Shown: positions 6,586-6,864 of the stretch, one piece after another | Layout of the letters: every line of letters starts with the position of its first letter | How positions within the stretch are numbered: position 1 is the first letter of the stretch | Assembly: GCA_027011835.1 (NCBI GenBank) | Contig: JALUZN010000364.1 | Location: forward strand, 1-6,864 | DNA from: Draconibacterium sp. | Lineage (GTDB): Bacteria; Bacteroidota; Bacteroidia; Bacteroidales; Prolixibacteraceae | DNA length: 6,864 nucleotides | Direction: 5' to 3' | Translations under genes and position numbers: made by a program | Notes under the pieces: generated by a model | Told to the model about the DNA's origin: nothing | The model's input: the letters and a program-made list of their open reading frames with translations, nothing else | The model's database searches: none

Positions 6586-6608
6586 CCCTGCTACTCAGTG
6601 AATCTGTG
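6554..6608. repeat. Nested inverted repeats with CACTGA, GATTCAC and CACAGATT blocks
   Basis: Three overlapping blocks recur in inverted form. CACTGA (6554-6559) pairs with TCAGTG (6595-6600). GATTCAC (6558-6564) pairs with GTGAATC (6598-6604). CACAGATT (6562-6569) pairs with AATCTGTG (6601-6608). The pairings exclude one another and also compete with the terminator-like stem. The sequence resembles dispersed intergenic repeats built from AATCTGTG units seen in many bacterial genomes; that resemblance is from memory. Confidence 0.5.
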
Positions 6609-6647
6609 GTAAAACTATTATAAAACATTCTCATCGTTCTCTATTTC

Positions 6648-6864
6648 TCAGGTTAAAAACGGGTTAGTTGTTTTTTCGAATCCAAGCGTTGTTTCGGGTC
6701 CGTGACCACAATGCACTTTTGTGTTGTCGGGCAATGCAAATAGCTTCGATTTAATATTCGAGATCAGGGTGTCGTAATCGCCGCCGGGTAAATCGGTACG
6801 GCCAATACTTCCGTAAAAAAGCACATCGCCGGCAATTAAAAAAGCATCTTGTTTACTGTAAAAA
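6648..6864 (-). CDS. MBL-fold metallo-hydrolase, glyoxalase II-like (C-terminal part, cut by window edge)
   Basis: Only the last 71 residues and the TGA stop (6648-6650) lie in the window; the gene continues past the right edge. The visible part begins FYSKQDAFLIAGDVLF, whose Asp (residue 13 of the fragment) is the metal-bridging aspartate after the fourth metallo-beta-lactamase motif. GSIGRTDLPGGDYDTL follows, a segment typical of the small GloB/YcbL-like hydrolases. The last metal ligand is His54 in CGHGPETT, and the protein ends in the conserved EKTTNPFLT. These enzymes are cytoplasmic Zn or Fe hydrolases that often act on hydroxyacyl-thioesters such as S-lactoylglutathione. The exact substrate here is not known, and Bacteroidota often lack glutathione. 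It is on the same strand as gcvP, about 220 bp upstream, with repeats and a possible terminator between, so it is probably a separate transcription unit. Confidence 0.9.
   Translation of the reverse strand, partial: FYSKQDAFLIAGDVLFYGSIGRTDLPGGDYDTLISNIKSKLFALPDNTKVHCGHGPETTLGFEKTTNPFLT

Larger units (their letters stand above)
6424..6647. other. Intergenic spacer between the metallo-hydrolase gene and gcvP
   Basis: This gap of about 220 bp lies between two minus-strand genes. The gcvP-proximal part (6424-6540) is AT-rich and has a weak -7-like TAATATTG on the minus strand near 6455-6462, about 30 bases before the gcvP ATG. The distal part (6544-6608) holds nested inverted repeats. No riboswitch, tRNA or credible small gene was recognised. 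A 74-codon frame on the minus strand across this region looks like translated spacer. Confidence 0.6.

Noticed and set aside
6410..6634. 74-codon minus-strand frame overlapping the gcvP start
   Set aside because: It runs through the inverted-repeat spacer in another frame than gcvP, has no recognisable domain, and its translation looks like translated AT-rich spacer.
1..6864. CRISPR array, tRNA, rRNA or insertion sequence
   Set aside because: No regularly spaced repeats, no tRNA-like cloverleaf segments with CCA-end patterns, no rRNA motifs and no transposase frame were seen on either strand.

Overview
The window looks like chromosomal DNA from a member of the Bacteroidota, probably an environmental, AT-rich one. 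The reasons are the 'NAQ' signal-peptide end of the second gene, the lack of clear Shine-Dalgarno sites, a TAnnTTTG-type promoter box, the style of the GcvP, IspE and metallo-hydrolase proteins, and the AT-rich spacers. Genus cannot be fixed from this sequence alone.

Layout: positions 2-1570 hold two plus-strand genes 18 bp apart. The first is the 3' part of a probable lipoprotein whose C-terminal region is a long hydrophobic segment followed by a perfect glycine zipper and a Cys-rich tail. The second is a small exported protein with two further hydrophobic segments. Neither has a function I recognise. A gene-free convergent spacer (1571-1790) follows. Everything after it is on the minus strand. 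In transcription order this is: a metallo-beta-lactamase-fold hydrolase cut by the right edge (6648-6864); a 223-bp spacer with nested inverted repeats and a possible terminator; gcvP, the full-length glycine cleavage P-protein (3550-6423); a 157-bp spacer with a hairpin and a promoter-like site; a 55-codon gene (3225-3392); a zeta-toxin-like P-loop kinase (2627-3232) overlapping it by 8 bp; and ispE of the non-mevalonate isoprenoid pathway (1791-2600), 26 bp further on and starting with GTG.

Two ordinary housekeeping genes, gcvP and ispE, therefore flank a small AT-rich two-gene module that looks like a toxin-antitoxin pair and may share its transcript with the essential ispE. This module, with its repeat-rich promoter region, and the glycine-zipper lipoprotein pair are the parts most worth a second look. 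Nothing here amounts to a proven new system; the functional readings of both pairs are inference.
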